Positions 45,967-55,500 of a DNA stretch of 64,000 bases are shown piece after piece; position 1 is the stretch's first letter; every line of letters begins with the position of its first letter. Origin of the DNA: Fibrobacterota bacterium (GTDB taxonomy: Bacteria; Fibrobacterota; Chitinivibrionia; Chitinivibrionales; Chitinispirillaceae); assembly GCA_023459055.1 (NCBI GenBank), contig JAEWVR010000025.1, positions 302,256 to 366,255 of the forward strand. The letters run 5' to 3'. A model generated the notes under the pieces. That model was not told the origin of the DNA. It was given only the letters and a program-made list of their open reading frames with translations, and did no database searches. The position numbers and the translations under genes are program-made.

Positions 45967-46643
45967 GCGGCATTCCCTTCCCGTTCCAATTTGTCAATCC
46001 ATTCAGAAAAATGGCGACATTTTTGCCTCAGTGCAGGCAATCCGATTTTCTTAACAACAGATACTCCGGAGGTAACCTTGTCATATTCAGGTATTTCATT
46101 AAGAATACGTTTTGATGGAGCAGTTTCAGGGCTATCATTAATCAATTCCGGATTCTTACTACCAACCATAGTTACCAGATTGCAGATAGGTTTGTCGTGC
46201 TCAAGGTATTCCCAGTCAAGATGCTGAGGATTGGATAAAATCAGGGCTTCGAATTCGTGAAGCTGAATGTAGGGAATAAATCGCTGGTCGTCAATGTCCT
46301 GTTTAAAAGCATGTTCGATTGCTGCGACCTTTGCGTATGGATCAGTTAATTTGGCAGCTTCTGTAAACCCAGGGAAATCATCTGGTAATGCATACAGATC
46401 GAACATTGTTGTGAATCTGCATTCGTGATGATTGTCCTCTTTGAGCCATGCAACGATATCTGCTCTTGCTTTTATATAACTAATTAAACCACCACGATAT
46501 TCTATATGCGCTTTTTTATCCTTACTTGTCAATACTGCACGTGCATCTGCAAACACATTGAACGATGTCAGGTACGGTGACAAAACATTTTTTACAAAAG
46601 ACTGTTCTGTCTGCCCTTCAGCAGTAACATGAAGACGAATCAT
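45963..46643 (-). CDS. ariB: DUF4276 TOPRIM-like protein, AriB of a PARIS-like pair
   Basis: A 226-residue protein starting at ATG 46643, which overlaps the AriA stop by four bases; the longer frame is an artefact. The DUF4276 signature is clear: IRLHVTAEGQTEQSFVKNVL with Glu9, MFDLYALPDDFPG with Asp82 and Asp88/89, and FIPYIQLHEFEALILSNP. These acidic residues fit a TOPRIM-like nuclease. In PARIS, AriB is released from AriA when an anti-restriction protein such as Ocr is sensed, and cleaves tRNA to stop growth; this role is inferred from family and pairing. The stop overlaps the pglZ start. Confidence 0.8.
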   Translation of the reverse strand: MIRLHVTAEGQTEQSFVKNVLSPYLTSFNVFADARAVLTSKDKKAHIEYRGGLISYIKARADIVAWLKEDNHHECRFTTMFDLYALPDDFPGFTEAAKLTDPYAKVAAIEHAFKQDIDDQRFIPYIQLHEFEALILSNPQHLDWEYLEHDKPICNLVTMVGSKNPELINDSPETAPSKRILNEIPEYDKVTSGVSVVKKIGLPALRQKCRHFSEWIDKLEREGNAA

Positions 46644-47794
46644 GGGCGGCCTCCCAGAACATTCTTTTCCCACAGCTCGGAGAGAGAGTAACGGGAGAGC
46701 CAGTCGTCGAGTTCATTCTCATTGAGGCGTTTAAAAATACTGCTGTTATTTGTCTCACTGCGTTCGACTACAACGATTTCGTTTGCACTGAATTCATCAA
46801 CAAGGCGTGTTGATTGCGTAGCAATAATAATTTGTGCATTCTTTGAAGCCGTTTTTATCATACCTGCAAGTTCGGCTATTGCAGCCGGATGCAGACCGAG
46901 TTCCGGTTCGTCGATGATAATAACTTGCGGCAACATTGATGCCGGCTGTAAAAGTAACGCCGATAGTGCCATGAACCGAAGAGATCCATCTGATAGTTGA
47001 TGGGGACCGAATAATGTGTCATTCGCATTGTCATACCAGTTTAGTTTGATATAAGTATCTCGCGCGGTGTTAAGATCATGTTTTGGAATAGTCTCAAGTT
47101 CGAAGTTTTTAAATTGTGGCATGACTTTTTGAATGTGGCGAACGATTCGATCGTAGTACTTCCGGTTATCCGGGTTATTTAACATACCGAGAAGAAATGC
47201 TGCCAGGTTCCCTGCATCGCTGCGGAGATATCGTGAATCGTCAATATATCCGTTTGATTTAATCTTTGCAGTATCTGATGTGTCATGGAACTGATACGCA
47301 CGAATTTCCGATAATGCTGAAAAGAGGACCTTTGACCTTGTCCGCTGATCGTCAGGAAGTCCTGACTCACCATTGCCTGTTTCAATAAAAAACTCCTCCG
47401 GCTTTACAGCATCAGATCGTTTAAATGTCACTTTTTCTGATGCAAAGAAGAGTCGATCGGGCATACCATGGACAAGTTTTGCATCGTACTGTGTCGATCG
47501 GTGCTCGTTACACTCCGATTGTTTAAGACAAACAGAGAATTCAATCTTGTCGGTATTTTTAGAGCCATAATAAAGCAGTGCATCTGCACCACCCTGTTTT
47601 CCAATAAAAACCTGAAGACCTTTGCTGGTTAAAAAATTAAGCAGTTTAAAAAAAGAAACCAGATTACTTTTACCGGAACCGTTAGCGCCAAGTAAAATAG
47701 TAATGTCCCCGAAGTCAATACGCTGCCCTGAAGACGGTATTGATTTGTACCCTTTTATTTCAAGCGATTTTAATTTTAATCTATTTTCATTCAT
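46640..47794 (-). CDS. ariA: AAA/ABC-type ATPase, AriA of a PARIS-like pair
   Basis: A 384-residue ATPase from the ATG at 47794, eight bases after AAGGG; a longer frame translates the upstream heptamer repeat and is rejected. Walker A GANGSGKS is at 36-43, the ABC-type signature LSDGSLRFMAL and Walker B IIIDEPELGLHPAA follow, with a D-loop/H-loop region IIATQST. This is the OLD/SMC-related AAA_21 type. Pairing with an adjacent DUF4276 gene is the AriA-AriB architecture of PARIS, in which AriA is the sensor scaffold. The alternative is another ATPase-TOPRIM toxin system of the OLD-like kind. It is located between the DUF1016 gene and ariB in the BREX operon. Confidence 0.78.
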   Translation of the reverse strand: MNENRLKLKSLEIKGYKSIPSSGQRIDFGDITILLGANGSGKSNLVSFFKLLNFLTSKGLQVFIGKQGGADALLYYGSKNTDKIEFSVCLKQSECNEHRSTQYDAKLVHGMPDRLFFASEKVTFKRSDAVKPEEFFIETGNGESGLPDDQRTRSKVLFSALSEIRAYQFHDTSDTAKIKSNGYIDDSRYLRSDAGNLAAFLLGMLNNPDNRKYYDRIVRHIQKVMPQFKNFELETIPKHDLNTARDTYIKLNWYDNANDTLFGPHQLSDGSLRFMALSALLLQPASMLPQVIIIDEPELGLHPAAIAELAGMIKTASKNAQIIIATQSTRLVDEFSANEIVVVERSETNNSSIFKRLNENELDDWLSRYSLSELWEKNVLGGRP

Positions 47795-47814
47795 ATTTAT
47801 TACCCTTTTCTTTG

Positions 47815-47836
47815 CTAACCACTGGCCACTAACCAC
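47815..47836 (-). repeat. Heptamer repeat, GTGGNNA x3, at cargo junction
   Basis: On the minus strand three heptamers (GTGGTTA, GTGGCCA, GTGGTTA) lie between the DUF1016 stop and the ariA start. They share a unit length and the GTG start with the arrays at 2401-2481. Confidence 0.65.
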
Positions 47837-47863
47837 ATCATCATTTTCTTTACTGTTCAATAT

Positions 47864-48952
47864 TTATTCATATTTCGCTCGTTTTTGATGTGCAATTTCA
47901 ATTGCCAAATGCAATTTTTTCTGTAACAGCTCTATGGGCGGGAGTGTGGTAAAGTAATCTGCGACACGAATATTGCTTTTGTCAAGTTGAAGCAGTTCAA
48001 TATGCTCTTCATTCTTTCCTGAGCATAATATCAACCCGATAGGGCTATTTTCTCCATCAATCTGCTCGTATTTCTCCAAATACCTCAGATAAAGCTCCAT
48101 TTGTCCTTTGTACCCGGCATCAAACTCACCGATTTTCAGATCAATGGCTATAAGCCGTTTAAGTCTGCGGTGATAAAAGAGCAGATCAATATAGTAGTCC
48201 CGATTATCAATGGTTATGCGTTTTTGACGCGCCAAAAATGCGAAGTCACAACCCATTTCGATAATGAAATTTTGAATTTCAGTAATAATTGATGATTCCA
48301 GATCCTTTTCAGAGTAACTGTTCGAGAGACCTAAAAAGTCCAGAAAATAGGGGTCTTTGAAAACCAGATCAGGACCCATTGTGTGCTCGTTTTTCAAGAG
48401 TGCCAGGTCATTAATGATAGTCTGTTCGGGTTTTTTACTTATTGCAGTACGTTCGTAAAGCATTGATTGTATGCGGTTTTGGAAAACCCGAACGCTCCAT
48501 TTTTCGTGAATACACATTTGTGCATAGAAATCTCTTTTGAGAGGCTCGACTATTGGTATTAGCAGACGAAAATGGGACCAGCTCAATTGTCTACACAGTG
48601 TGTAGACAATGTTTTGATCCGGAAATGTATGTGCAAGTTGCATACATTGTCTGAGTTGTTTTTCGCCCCAGCCGCTTCCGTATTCCAGACTTAGTGCCGT
48701 AGCGAGATTTTTAACAATCGCTTTACCGTAATCAGCCCTGGTATTTTGAAGTATTTCATCATTGATACGTTTTCCAACATTCCAGTACAACATGGTTAGT
48801 TCTGCATTGACCGCACTTGCCACATTCTGGCGACTCTGTGCGATTATGCCCTTAATATCCTTTGCAACATGGTCAAATTCGACCACGTTAACTGTCGGAT
48901 CTGTTTTCTGCGAAATCGGAGCCAGTATTTCTTGACTTATTTTTTCATTCAT
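47864..48952 (-). CDS. DUF1016 / YhcG-type PD-(D/E)XK nuclease
   Basis: A 362-residue protein from the ATG at 48952; the longer frame reads through a repeat and is rejected. The N-terminal DUF1016_N helical domain has LTMLYWNVGKRINDEIL, YGSGWGEKQLRQCMQLAHTFPD and RQLSWSHFRLLIP. The C-terminal nuclease domain has EMGCDFAFLARQKRITID, YYIDLLFYHRRLKRLIAIDLKIGEF (catalytic D-x-K as DLK) and GQMELYLRYLEKYE. Such proteins often accompany restriction and BREX loci, but their precise job is unknown. It sits between pglX and ariA, bounded by heptamer repeats on both sides, suggesting mobile cargo. Confidence 0.85.
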   Translation of the reverse strand: MNEKISQEILAPISQKTDPTVNVVEFDHVAKDIKGIIAQSRQNVASAVNAELTMLYWNVGKRINDEILQNTRADYGKAIVKNLATALSLEYGSGWGEKQLRQCMQLAHTFPDQNIVYTLCRQLSWSHFRLLIPIVEPLKRDFYAQMCIHEKWSVRVFQNRIQSMLYERTAISKKPEQTIINDLALLKNEHTMGPDLVFKDPYFLDFLGLSNSYSEKDLESSIITEIQNFIIEMGCDFAFLARQKRITIDNRDYYIDLLFYHRRLKRLIAIDLKIGEFDAGYKGQMELYLRYLEKYEQIDGENSPIGLILCSGKNEEHIELLQLDKSNIRVADYFTTLPPIELLQKKLHLAIEIAHQKRAKYE

Positions 48953-48960
48953 TTTCTTCG

Positions 48961-48998
48961 CCACTTTTCTTATCTTCCCACTTTCCACTAACCACTTC
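48961..48998 (-). repeat. Heptamer repeat array, GTGGNNA/GTGGNAA-like, at cargo junction
   Basis: On the minus strand GTGGTTA, GTGGAAA and GTGGGAA follow one another, with degenerate units and a further GTGG beyond, in the gap between the pglX stop at 49002 and the DUF1016 start at 48952. Confidence 0.6.
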
Positions 48999-49001
48999 CC
49001 C

Positions 49002-52000
49002 TCAGTCCTCTTCCTTCGAATCCAGCCCAGGAATCTTCTTAACCGCAGTACCAAATTTCTGGTAATTGACCTTTACCCCATCGTCAAGGTCAATTTCGAT
49101 CTGCTTTGTAGCGAGCGGATAGAGAATATCGCGTTCGTAAACGTCTGTTTCTTCGATTATTTTTTTGATGTTTTCAGTTTCTTTTAATGCTTTTGTTTTT
49201 TCGGCTGCTGATGCTGTAGTGCTTATGCTAACCGCTTCAAGATGATTCTTTGTCGCAACAAGTTTAGTGCGAAACTCGCGCAGATAACCATTCAGTATAG
49301 TGCTTACGGTATCGGGGCGGTAGCGGTGCATGTAAATGAGTGCATTAAAGGAGCCCTTCGGACTTGAGAACAACCAGTAAATGGGGCGTTTTTTATAACG
49401 ACGGACATGGTCGTTGTAGAAATCTTTAAGAAAATATTTTCGAATATCTTTACCGATTGCGTTTTCGATAAACCTGACATTTTCGTCAAAATGCTCTTCG
49501 CCGAAGGTAATACGCAGGAATTTAAAGAACCGCTCCGTGATATCGTCGGTAAACCAGTCTCCGTCGAGAATGGGAATGACGTTGTCTTCATCTGCAGGGA
49601 ACGTAGGGTTAGGTATTTGAGACAGGTAGTCCTGAATTGTTTCTCCGGCGTTTGCGAGAATAAGACCTGGCTTGTCAATGGAGTAACGCCCAAACATGCA
49701 GCCGACAGAATAAGAAATAAACTCCCGCATTGTATCGGCAAGAAGAAGTGCTTCCATATCGGATTCTGTTTTGTCACCGCCGTAGCGATAGTGTGGATTG
49801 CAAGTAAGAGTAATCTCTTTAAGCGGGACTTCGGGAGTTAGTTCATCTTGTAAACCATAAGCTTCAATGAAAATACGGTTGTTTTCTTCTTCAAGACGCT
49901 TTGTCTCAAGGGTCATTTGAAGCCAGTATTCGCGAAGAGAGGAGTAAGATTTAGCGAGTAGTGCATCGCAAGTCGTGAGTATTTGCTCATCCTTGTTCAA
50001 CTCATTGCTTAACAAAGGTAGCTCTGTGAAGTCCCAGGAGGTTTCGTAGGAATTCCAGTCTGATTTGGATAGCCCAAGCAACTTTATTGTAATGTTATAA
50101 GAGTTTTTTGTATTAACTGAATTGAATGGCAAGGATAACACATCATTTGTTTGAAAATTTAATGTAGGATTAAGAGTTGTAAGAATCTCCCAGCTTACCT
50201 TTGATGCAAGAAAGCCAAGCCCTTGCAAAAGGTATTCTTCAGAAATATTATCATGGATGAAAATAGCTGGTCCACCAGTTTCTGCAATCATACCATTTCC
50301 AAACCAACGAAAAGTTGGTCCTTTTGAACTAATTTTTGTCCATGATATTCCTGAAGAACTCCAAAGATAATCTGGTGTAATTCGTGCAACATTATCAGCG
50401 CGATAAAAGGCTCTTGTTTGTGGTCGCCAATTGACAAGAACATCTATATTACCATAATAATCTCTTCCATCTCCACCCTTAACACATATCCGATACTGGT
50501 TTGGATCAGAAGCAATTTTTCGGGATACTTCCCAATGAAATCGCAAATATTTTTCATTGTTTCCTGTTTTTGTAAGTCCATCACTAAAGAAAACTGATGA
50601 AAGGCTTTGTTCTTTTTGAAAAGTACTTCTCAAACTATCGCTCACCCAATAAGCAATCGGACTCCCCGGAATCTTTCTAAAATCCTCCGCACTAGCGTTT
50701 TTCAGTCTCATGTTCTTAACTGGAAATTCATTTGGAATATTTTCTTCGTTCAGGTCTTCATAATCGACGTAGCTGAAATTACCTTTCCAAAAGGTTTTAT
50801 AAATTTTTTGCCAAACTGTGGCGCATGTTCCGAATGCTATTCCCATTACCATATTGCTCATGTGAACCATGCATTCAATTGTGGTTTGGGTAAGTAATTT
50901 TTCACGTAATCTTTCGTAAGATGATAAAAACATCCAACTCTGCATAGTAACCATAGCAGAATATCCAAGTTTTGGAATCAGGTCAAATCCCCGTTCAATA
51001 AACATAGCAAAAAAGTCACTTTTACTATCCGGATAATTCTCCTTTACCCAGGCAGCAAGCTGTCCATTCATCCCTTTACCGCCCATATACGGCGGGTTCG
51101 CAACCACTATATGGTAATTCGGACTCAAATAATCTGCCTGTTTCAGCGCAATCAGTACCTTCTCATGGGTTACCCCAAGAAAGGCATCCCCCGTAACATC
51201 CTTCGCATCAAGTAAACTGAGCATCCCGGATACATCGGTTACTGCAGGGCGAATGAGTGAGCCAAAATTATCTGCTTCTTCAAACTGTGTGAGCATAGTC
51301 TCAAGTTGTGCGGTAAAAAGATCACGACCGATAAAATTCATGTACTCATGTAACTCTTTTTTGTCAAATTTGACATTTTGCAACACACAGATATTTGGTT
51401 CAACAATTTTCCCGGTTCCACTTCCTCTTCTCAGGAAACGCTTGTCGTAGTGCAACGCTTTCATGGTAAGCGCAAACGCGGCAAGTGCACCCGCACGGGA
51501 GTCAATTTCTATGCCGTAAAGATTTTTTGTAAGAATAAATTCTACAATCGAAGACGGCTCATACCCTTCCTCTTCGTAAATCGCATACAATAAATCAAAT
51601 GCATACACCAGCATATGCCCGCTACCAGACGCCGGATCACAAAGTCTGATCTCTTCAGGTGTTTTTATTCTTAGAAAATCCGTCTCTATTTGCTCTGGTT
51701 TTATATAATATTCCATCCGTTCAATTAACTTCGACTGCGGCCGATTCAGCATCCATAGCCGTCCGAGTGAATTCTCAACCAGATACCGAACAATCCAGTT
51801 CGGTGTAAAAAGTTGTGTCGCAGCAGGAATATTTTCGGGAGTGATTTTCTTGTTCTTCTTGAGCCCTTCAAAAACCTCATCCTTCTTTTCCGATATATAA
51901 AACTGATACAACCAGCCGATTACTTCAACATCCCTGCATACATCCGGTGTCATCGCTTCACGTGTATAGGCAAGAATGGAATTACCTGACAGTAAATCAT

Positions 52001-52508
52001 CAGGCATCAGAAGTTCTGTATAATCTGCAATGCGTTCAAACAAAAAGGGCATTGATTTATGATAGTAGTTACAAACTGCGACAATTAACAAGCGATACGC
52101 TTCGTTCTGCGGATCGGGGCTTGGCGCAGAGCCATTGAGGAGAGCTGTTATCTGTTGCCGTGTTTTCTCCGGTACGATTTCATCATCAATGTGCCCCATT
52201 TTAGCTTCAGCTAGTATTTCGGGCTGGAACGCACCCGGCAGGGGAGACAGTACGTTTATTCTGGTATACCGGTTGACATCCATAAACCGGATAGCACAAA
52301 AACGGTTGAACCAGGTATAGGCAACTTTCTCTATAGTCTGTTCGGTGGATGTTGTTTTGATTTGTTTTTCGAGTTCTTCAACAGCTTTAATATTTTCGCG
52401 ACGCGCGGCACTGTCTTGTGAAAGCATATGTTTTAGTTTGTTTGACACTTGCTCCATCAGAATACGACGGGCATATTGGGCGAATCTTTTTAGTTTTGAG
52501 GTTTCCAC
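49002..52508 (-). CDS. pglX: BREX type 1 adenine-specific DNA methyltransferase PglX
   Basis: An 1168-residue methyltransferase. The SAM-binding motif DPASGSGHMLVYAFD starts at residue 291 and the catalytic NPPY is at 471-474. A long target-recognition region follows, then the conserved C-terminal part with KKRPIYWLFSSPKGSFNALIYMHRY. It methylates an adenine in a short non-palindromic site to mark self DNA and is required for BREX. The sequence recognised cannot be told. It starts 56 bases after brxC. Its stop lies next to a heptamer array at the cargo junction. Confidence 0.93.
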   Translation of the reverse strand: METSKLKRFAQYARRILMEQVSNKLKHMLSQDSAARRENIKAVEELEKQIKTTSTEQTIEKVAYTWFNRFCAIRFMDVNRYTRINVLSPLPGAFQPEILAEAKMGHIDDEIVPEKTRQQITALLNGSAPSPDPQNEAYRLLIVAVCNYYHKSMPFLFERIADYTELLMPDDLLSGNSILAYTREAMTPDVCRDVEVIGWLYQFYISEKKDEVFEGLKKNKKITPENIPAATQLFTPNWIVRYLVENSLGRLWMLNRPQSKLIERMEYYIKPEQIETDFLRIKTPEEIRLCDPASGSGHMLVYAFDLLYAIYEEEGYEPSSIVEFILTKNLYGIEIDSRAGALAAFALTMKALHYDKRFLRRGSGTGKIVEPNICVLQNVKFDKKELHEYMNFIGRDLFTAQLETMLTQFEEADNFGSLIRPAVTDVSGMLSLLDAKDVTGDAFLGVTHEKVLIALKQADYLSPNYHIVVANPPYMGGKGMNGQLAAWVKENYPDSKSDFFAMFIERGFDLIPKLGYSAMVTMQSWMFLSSYERLREKLLTQTTIECMVHMSNMVMGIAFGTCATVWQKIYKTFWKGNFSYVDYEDLNEENIPNEFPVKNMRLKNASAEDFRKIPGSPIAYWVSDSLRSTFQKEQSLSSVFFSDGLTKTGNNEKYLRFHWEVSRKIASDPNQYRICVKGGDGRDYYGNIDVLVNWRPQTRAFYRADNVARITPDYLWSSSGISWTKISSKGPTFRWFGNGMIAETGGPAIFIHDNISEEYLLQGLGFLASKVSWEILTTLNPTLNFQTNDVLSLPFNSVNTKNSYNITIKLLGLSKSDWNSYETSWDFTELPLLSNELNKDEQILTTCDALLAKSYSSLREYWLQMTLETKRLEEENNRIFIEAYGLQDELTPEVPLKEITLTCNPHYRYGGDKTESDMEALLLADTMREFISYSVGCMFGRYSIDKPGLILANAGETIQDYLSQIPNPTFPADEDNVIPILDGDWFTDDITERFFKFLRITFGEEHFDENVRFIENAIGKDIRKYFLKDFYNDHVRRYKKRPIYWLFSSPKGSFNALIYMHRYRPDTVSTILNGYLREFRTKLVATKNHLEAVSISTTASAAEKTKALKETENIKKIIEETDVYERDILYPLATKQIEIDLDDGVKVNYQKFGTAVKKIPGLDSKEED

Positions 52509-52564
52509 TTATCAGCCTTTATTACCGTTCAATCTATTTTCGATTAAAGTATGCGATGTGTTAT

Positions 52565-55500
52565 TCATATCCGTATTCTTTTTCCTTTTTTTATTTCGTC
52601 AAGTAATAGTTTTCTTGTTGCTTCAAGATACTCACTGACATCATTTTCATCGGCAAGCCATGCTTTACCGAATGGAATATTTAATGTGCGGCAATTAATG
52701 TATTCAATTGCAGTTTCTGGTGCCGCTGAAACGGATTTGAAGGTTTCATTTGTCGAGGTGTCACCCATCGGCTCGACAGGTGTATACTCCGGTTGTGCAA
52801 GTGTTGCCAGCATCGAGAGTAAACGCTGGTATTCGGTATCCTCAAAACGCCTGAGATAATCCCGGATGACGGCGATAATCCGTTGCCGTCTGATGGTCGC
52901 AATAAAATCATCAAATGGTTTTTCAACCTTTTCCTTTTTGTCAGAGGGCAGTACGGTAAATTCTGACATACCATGCAAACGGTTCTTAAGTGACTCGACA
53001 GTGGTGATTGTTTTTTGTATTTCCTGTTCAATGTGACTGGAAACCTTTTGCTGCACTGAGTCAAGAAGCGCTTTCACCTGTTGCATCCGGTTTCCTTTAT
53101 AACACTCCGGTTCGGATAGTGTAGTTGCAATTTGTAAATGTTCGTCTCCATCAACATATGCAAAATTTGGTTCCTGTGAAGTCAGAAACTTCCTTGCACT
53201 ATCATAGAGTTCTTTTAAAGGTCCATTCATAAATTTGCGGACCGGATCGATTATTTTCTCTTTCATGTCAAGCAATTGCTGTTCTTCACGAAGCATATCA
53301 GTCAGATACCAGGTATATGGTTTTCCACTGAGTTCCTTAAGTTTCATTACAGGCTGTTCAAGTGAGGCAAGAAATGGGTATTGGGCACGTTGCGCTGTAA
53401 AAGGGATCAAATCGTCAATAAGAGAGCTCAATGCCATTACAGTCTCTTTTCCAAGTGCTTTAGCCTCACTGCTTTTTGGAGGAATATCGAAGAAATCTTC
53501 AAAAAATTCCTTTAATCCACGAATTTGAGCAGGAGTAAAATCAACCTGAGGGTCTATAATACTATTGGCATGACCATATGAATTTTTTAATGCACGTTCA
53601 AGATCACCACCTTCAAGCAGGTTACTGTCCTGGCGCACCTCGACTTTACCCCGGGCACATAATTTTGCAACGGTGCAAAGAATTGCCGGATAGTACCAGC
53701 CATACGGTTTACGTTCAAATCTCTCGATACAATTTTTCAACGTTGTGCGCATACCCGTTCTGCTATTGTTTTGAATATACGCAAGCAGTTCCTGTTCCGA
53801 TTCTGCAATAACAGGAGCATCATTCGCAAATAAACCATCCTGAGCTTGTTTGAGGCATGTTGCAATATCATTTTCAGTATAGGTGATACCTCTGAGCATG
53901 GTGAGATTAGGATACACCCGCGTGATAAGTTCATAGAAACCTTTACATATTCGGATTTGAGCATCTTCACCGGGAATGTCAATTTCACTTCCAGCTACAA
54001 ACAATCTCGCTTTTGCAAGTGAGCTATAAACACATTTTTGGAGATCAATAGCTCTTTCCCTGTTTTGTAAACTCTTTTCCGAAAGTATCCGTTTGATCGA
54101 TTCCTGCTGCGTAATCGAAACGGTCTGACGAATATATTTTTCTGTTTTTTTTAACATGAGAATATCTCGTACTAATCTGTCATTGGGGGCCATAAGAACA
54201 AGCAGTTCATCTTTTCCCATGCTGTGCATACTTGCCAGATCACCATTTCCTGCATTTTCGTGAAATGGTGATACAACATGTATCGCTAATTCATATTCTC
54301 TTCCATGCAGTCTATCATCAAGTTTTCGTGAATAGGTGTAGTCCTGCCCGTTTGCATCATAGCGGATTTTCCGATTTTTAATAATTGCGTCAAATACGAT
54401 TTTTTCCAGTTCCGCTGCAACATCGGTTGCACTAACTTCGGTATTTTTTATCTCTTCCTCAACATCCTTTTCCTCATCGGTTAGGTATTCATAGTGCTCA
54501 CCATTCCGCTGAATAAAGGTTTGCAGTTCGAGAATGTTGAGCGACTCTTCGACCTTCTTGTGCAATGCCGGTATATCCTGACCAAAATGATCCTGCATGA
54601 GGATGCAAATATTTCGTACGGTCGGTTTGAACTCTTTTACATACTTGACAAGAAACAACGCCTTTAGCAGCTTAACTGCAAAATCATTGTTGAGTTGACG
54701 TTGTGCTGCCAGAATTGACCGTTGTGTCTGGGATTTTAATGCGGTCTGAATTCCTTCAAACATTAAATCAAATGTTGCAATCTGACCAATTTCATAATCA
54801 CTGATATGTATTGCAACCTGCTGAAACACACCAAGCATCGAACGTTCACCAACAGAGCTGTGTTTTCCTTCAAATGCATTGTGGCGCGAAAGGTTTTCAA
54901 TTGCAGATTGAAAAAGATCAAACTGATACGGTACAAAGGGATAACTTCTCACAAATTCATCGCGGTCCCGGTATATTTTGTATTCCCGGGATCCATCAGT
55001 AAATCGGAACAGAGTCCCGAAATTATTAACTTCCCGGTGGTAAAGATCAGAAACTAGCTCCGCACCCTCATCTGTTTTGGACAGCAGGCGTTTTTGTATT
55101 ACCTCTGCAACGTTGGTACTGGTAAGCAGCATTTTGGTGGAAAAACGGGCCATAATTTTTGAAAAGTCGTTGCTTTGTTGTTTGTTCATTTCTCCCAGCA
55201 TGGTAGACATATCGTTTTGTGATGTTACCACAATCCATGCTCGACCACGACATTTTGTTGCCAGGCTTTCGGCGATAGTCTGGAGGTTTGTCATCAGTTT
55301 GACATTTTCAGCAATATACTGTCCCACTTCGTCAATGAAAAAATTAAGTCTGAATTCCGGTGCCTGACGATCAATAAATGCCTTGACCTTTTCGGCAAAA
55401 TCTTCAATTGACACACGGTATTGACTGCGGTATTTATCCAAAATGCCAATTGCATTTGACTCCGGCGTATTTGTTACTTCTGCATATGCTTTGGCAATAT

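Noticed and set aside
45963..47794. Reading the ATPase/TOPRIM-like pair as a Gabija or OLD-family system
   Set aside because: The nuclease-like domain is a separate DUF4276 protein rather than fused, and no UvrD-like helicase is present; PARIS fits better, though not proven.
47795..47860. 22-residue N-terminal extension of the AriA-like ATPase
   Set aside because: It translates the GTGG heptamer repeat; ATG 47794 has a ribosome-binding site and starts the domain.
47815..48998. CRISPR-like repeats
   Set aside because: Units are only 7 bases with no spacers.
48953..49054. 34-residue N-terminal extension of the DUF1016 protein overlapping pglX
   Set aside because: It reads through the pglX end and the repeat array; the family begins at ATG 48952.
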